In this document: positions 15,763 through 16,998 of the stretch, one piece after another
How positions within the stretch are numbered: the first letter of the stretch is position 1
Layout: each line of letters starts with the position of its first letter
Assembly: GCA_028748945.1 (NCBI GenBank)
Contig: JAQTOL010000015.1
Location: forward strand, 1-16,998
Reading direction: 5' to 3'
Length of the DNA stretch: 16,998 bases
DNA from: Paludibacter sp.
GTDB lineage: Bacteria; Bacteroidota; Bacteroidia; Bacteroidales; Paludibacteraceae
Notes under the pieces: model-generated
What the model saw: only the letters and a program-made list of their open reading frames with translations
Told to the model about the DNA's origin: nothing
Databases searched by the model: none
Made by a program: the position numbers and the translations under genes

Positions 15763-16998
15763 CTACAACTTAATTGTATACAAATTAAATGATCTCGGAG
15801 CAAGTTCCAGTTCCAACGTATTGCCTGAAACATTAATATCTTTAGTCACAGGCACGACAGCATTCGGATTATCGAGCGTATTTTCCGCATCCTGATTATC
15901 CGATTTCAATACGGTTTGAGTTCCTGTTCGCCCGGCGGCTTTTAATCCATTGAAACTATAAGTTACTTTTTGAACTGCGTCGGAAGTATTGGCTATTTTC
16001 AGGATAATTTCATTTTTATTTTTATCCAATGCCGAAGAAGCATAAAGTCCGCCTTGACCTTCGAGTGGCAATTTATTTTCAACAGTAGTCAACACATTCG
16101 TTCCAACATTCATTCCGTAAAGTTGCTGTACGTAATAATTCACCGACCGTACACTGCGAAGGTTATCGAACCAAATAAGATCGGGTTTCCATTGCCAACC
16201 CTGCACATGTGCAAAAAGCGGTGCATAAGTACATTGATAAACCACATCGGCATTGCGTTCAAATCCCGTCATAAAGGCAGCTTCACTGAGTGCAGATTCG
16301 AAATTGTTTTTACGGTTTTTAGGATGACAGGCATATTCGCCGGCAAATACTTTAGGTCCTTTTCGGTCGTATTTATCGTAGCGATTTGCATTTGACAAAA
16401 ACCATTGTGGATCTCTGTAATAATGTTCGTCCACCAGATCGGCTTTCATGCGTTTCATTTCACTCCAACCATAATCAAAATCTTTTCCATCAGGACTTGG
16501 ACCGGCAGTTCCGATAATTTTAAAATTAGGATATTTGGCACGAATGGCTTTCATAAACGGTTCGAGACGCTCGGGATACAAACTTCCCCATTGCTCGTTA
16601 CCTACAGCCATCATTTTCAGGTTAAACGAAGCCGGATGTCCCATATCGGCACGTAATTTTCCCCATTTGGTCGTTACATCACCATTGGCAAATTCAATTA
16701 AGTCCAGTGCATCCTGAACATAAGGGTCGAGTTCGGAAACCGGTACGTTGGCTTTATCACTGTGATTTTGAAACTGACAGGCCAGACCGCAACTTACAAC
16801 AGGAAGCGGTTCGGCACCAATATCTTCCGAAAGTTGAAAAAGTTCAAAGAATCCCATTCCATACGATTGATAATAATCGGGGAAAAAGCGATCAGGAAAA
16901 GTATATTCCCAGCGGTTTTCGTTCAGTTTTCTGTTTTCGACCGGTCCAACTGAATTTTTCCATTGGTAACGGGTATTCAGATCGGTTCCTTCCACAAT
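15763..16998 (-). CDS. GH51 alpha-L-arabinofuranosidase, 5' end outside window
   Basis: The frame runs off the right edge of the window (open at 16998), so this is the C-terminal ~410 residues; the N-terminal part, including any signal peptide, is missing. It begins within the VEGTDLNTRYQWKNSVGP stretch typical of GH51, just before the central barrel. With residue 1 at the codon starting at 16995, AVGNEQWG carries the general acid/base Glu134 and VFAGEYA the nucleophile Glu220, the GH51 retaining pair. The region from ~310 on is a C-terminal beta-sandwich. GH51 removes terminal arabinofuranosyl units from arabinan, arabinoxylan and oligosaccharides. It is convergent with the GH43 gene, so together they form an exo/endo arabinan-degrading set; SusC/SusD genes are not in view. 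Confidence 0.93.
   Translation of the reverse strand: MVEGTDLNTRYQWKNSVGPVENRKLNENRWEYTFPDRFFPDYYQSYGMGFFELFQLSEDIGAEPLPVVSCGLACQFQNHSDKANVPVSELDPYVQDALDLIEFANGDVTTKWGKLRADMGHPASFNLKMMAVGNEQWGSLYPERLEPFMKAIRAKYPNFKIIGTAGPSPDGKDFDYGWSEMKRMKADLVDEHYYRDPQWFLSNANRYDKYDRKGPKVFAGEYACHPKNRKNNFESALSEAAFMTGFERNADVVYQCTYAPLFAHVQGWQWKPDLIWFDNLRSVRSVNYYVQQLYGMNVGTNVLTTVENKLPLEGQGGLYASSALDKNKNEIILKIANTSDAVQKVTYSFNGLKAAGRTGTQTVLKSDNQDAENTLDNPNAVVPVTKDINVSGNTLELELAPRSFNLYTIKL

Overview
The window looks like chromosomal DNA of a Bacteroidota member, most likely Bacteroidales-like. The evidence is: several promoters of the Bacteroidota type (-7 TAnnTTTG with a TTTG/TTG box about 19-22 nt upstream); almost no Shine-Dalgarno sequences; a secreted GH31 enzyme ending in a type IX secretion (Por) sorting domain; SpII lipoprotein and glycan-degradation genes; and moderate-to-low G+C with very A+T-rich intergenic DNA.

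Layout, left to right. (1) The 3' part of a large secreted GH31 glycosidase (+), with its own terminator. (2) About 0.8 kb of A+T-rich DNA with no convincing gene, then an unreported 33-codon membrane-peptide ORF (+) with its own candidate promoter and a bidirectional terminator. (3) A YhhQ/VUT queuosine-precursor transporter (-), preceded by what reads as a complete preQ1-I riboswitch whose pseudoknot ends 4 nt before the start codon. (4) sppA (-), a long-form signal peptide peptidase, with promoter and terminator. (5) A small secreted M23 peptidase gene (-) broken by a frameshift and a nonsense codon. (6) A very A+T-rich, translationally coupled pair (-): a degenerate phospholipase-D-like protein and a five-TM membrane protein, with its own promoter and terminator. 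(7) priA (+). (8) A divergent tryptophanase/tyrosine phenol-lyase family enzyme (+) whose leader holds an intrinsic terminator. (9) A lipoprotein GH43 endo-arabinanase (+), convergent with the 3' part of a GH51 arabinofuranosidase (-); a bidirectional terminator separates them.

Functionally, the edges are polysaccharide catabolism: an alpha-xylosidase/glucosidase-like GH31 on the left and an arabinan-degrading endo/exo pair on the right. The middle is housekeeping (queuosine salvage, envelope proteolysis, replication restart) interrupted by an accessory two-gene insert. The most notable regulatory feature is the preQ1-I riboswitch. The best candidate for an undescribed protein system is the PLD-like/membrane pair. 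All assignments come from reading motifs; no database search was possible.
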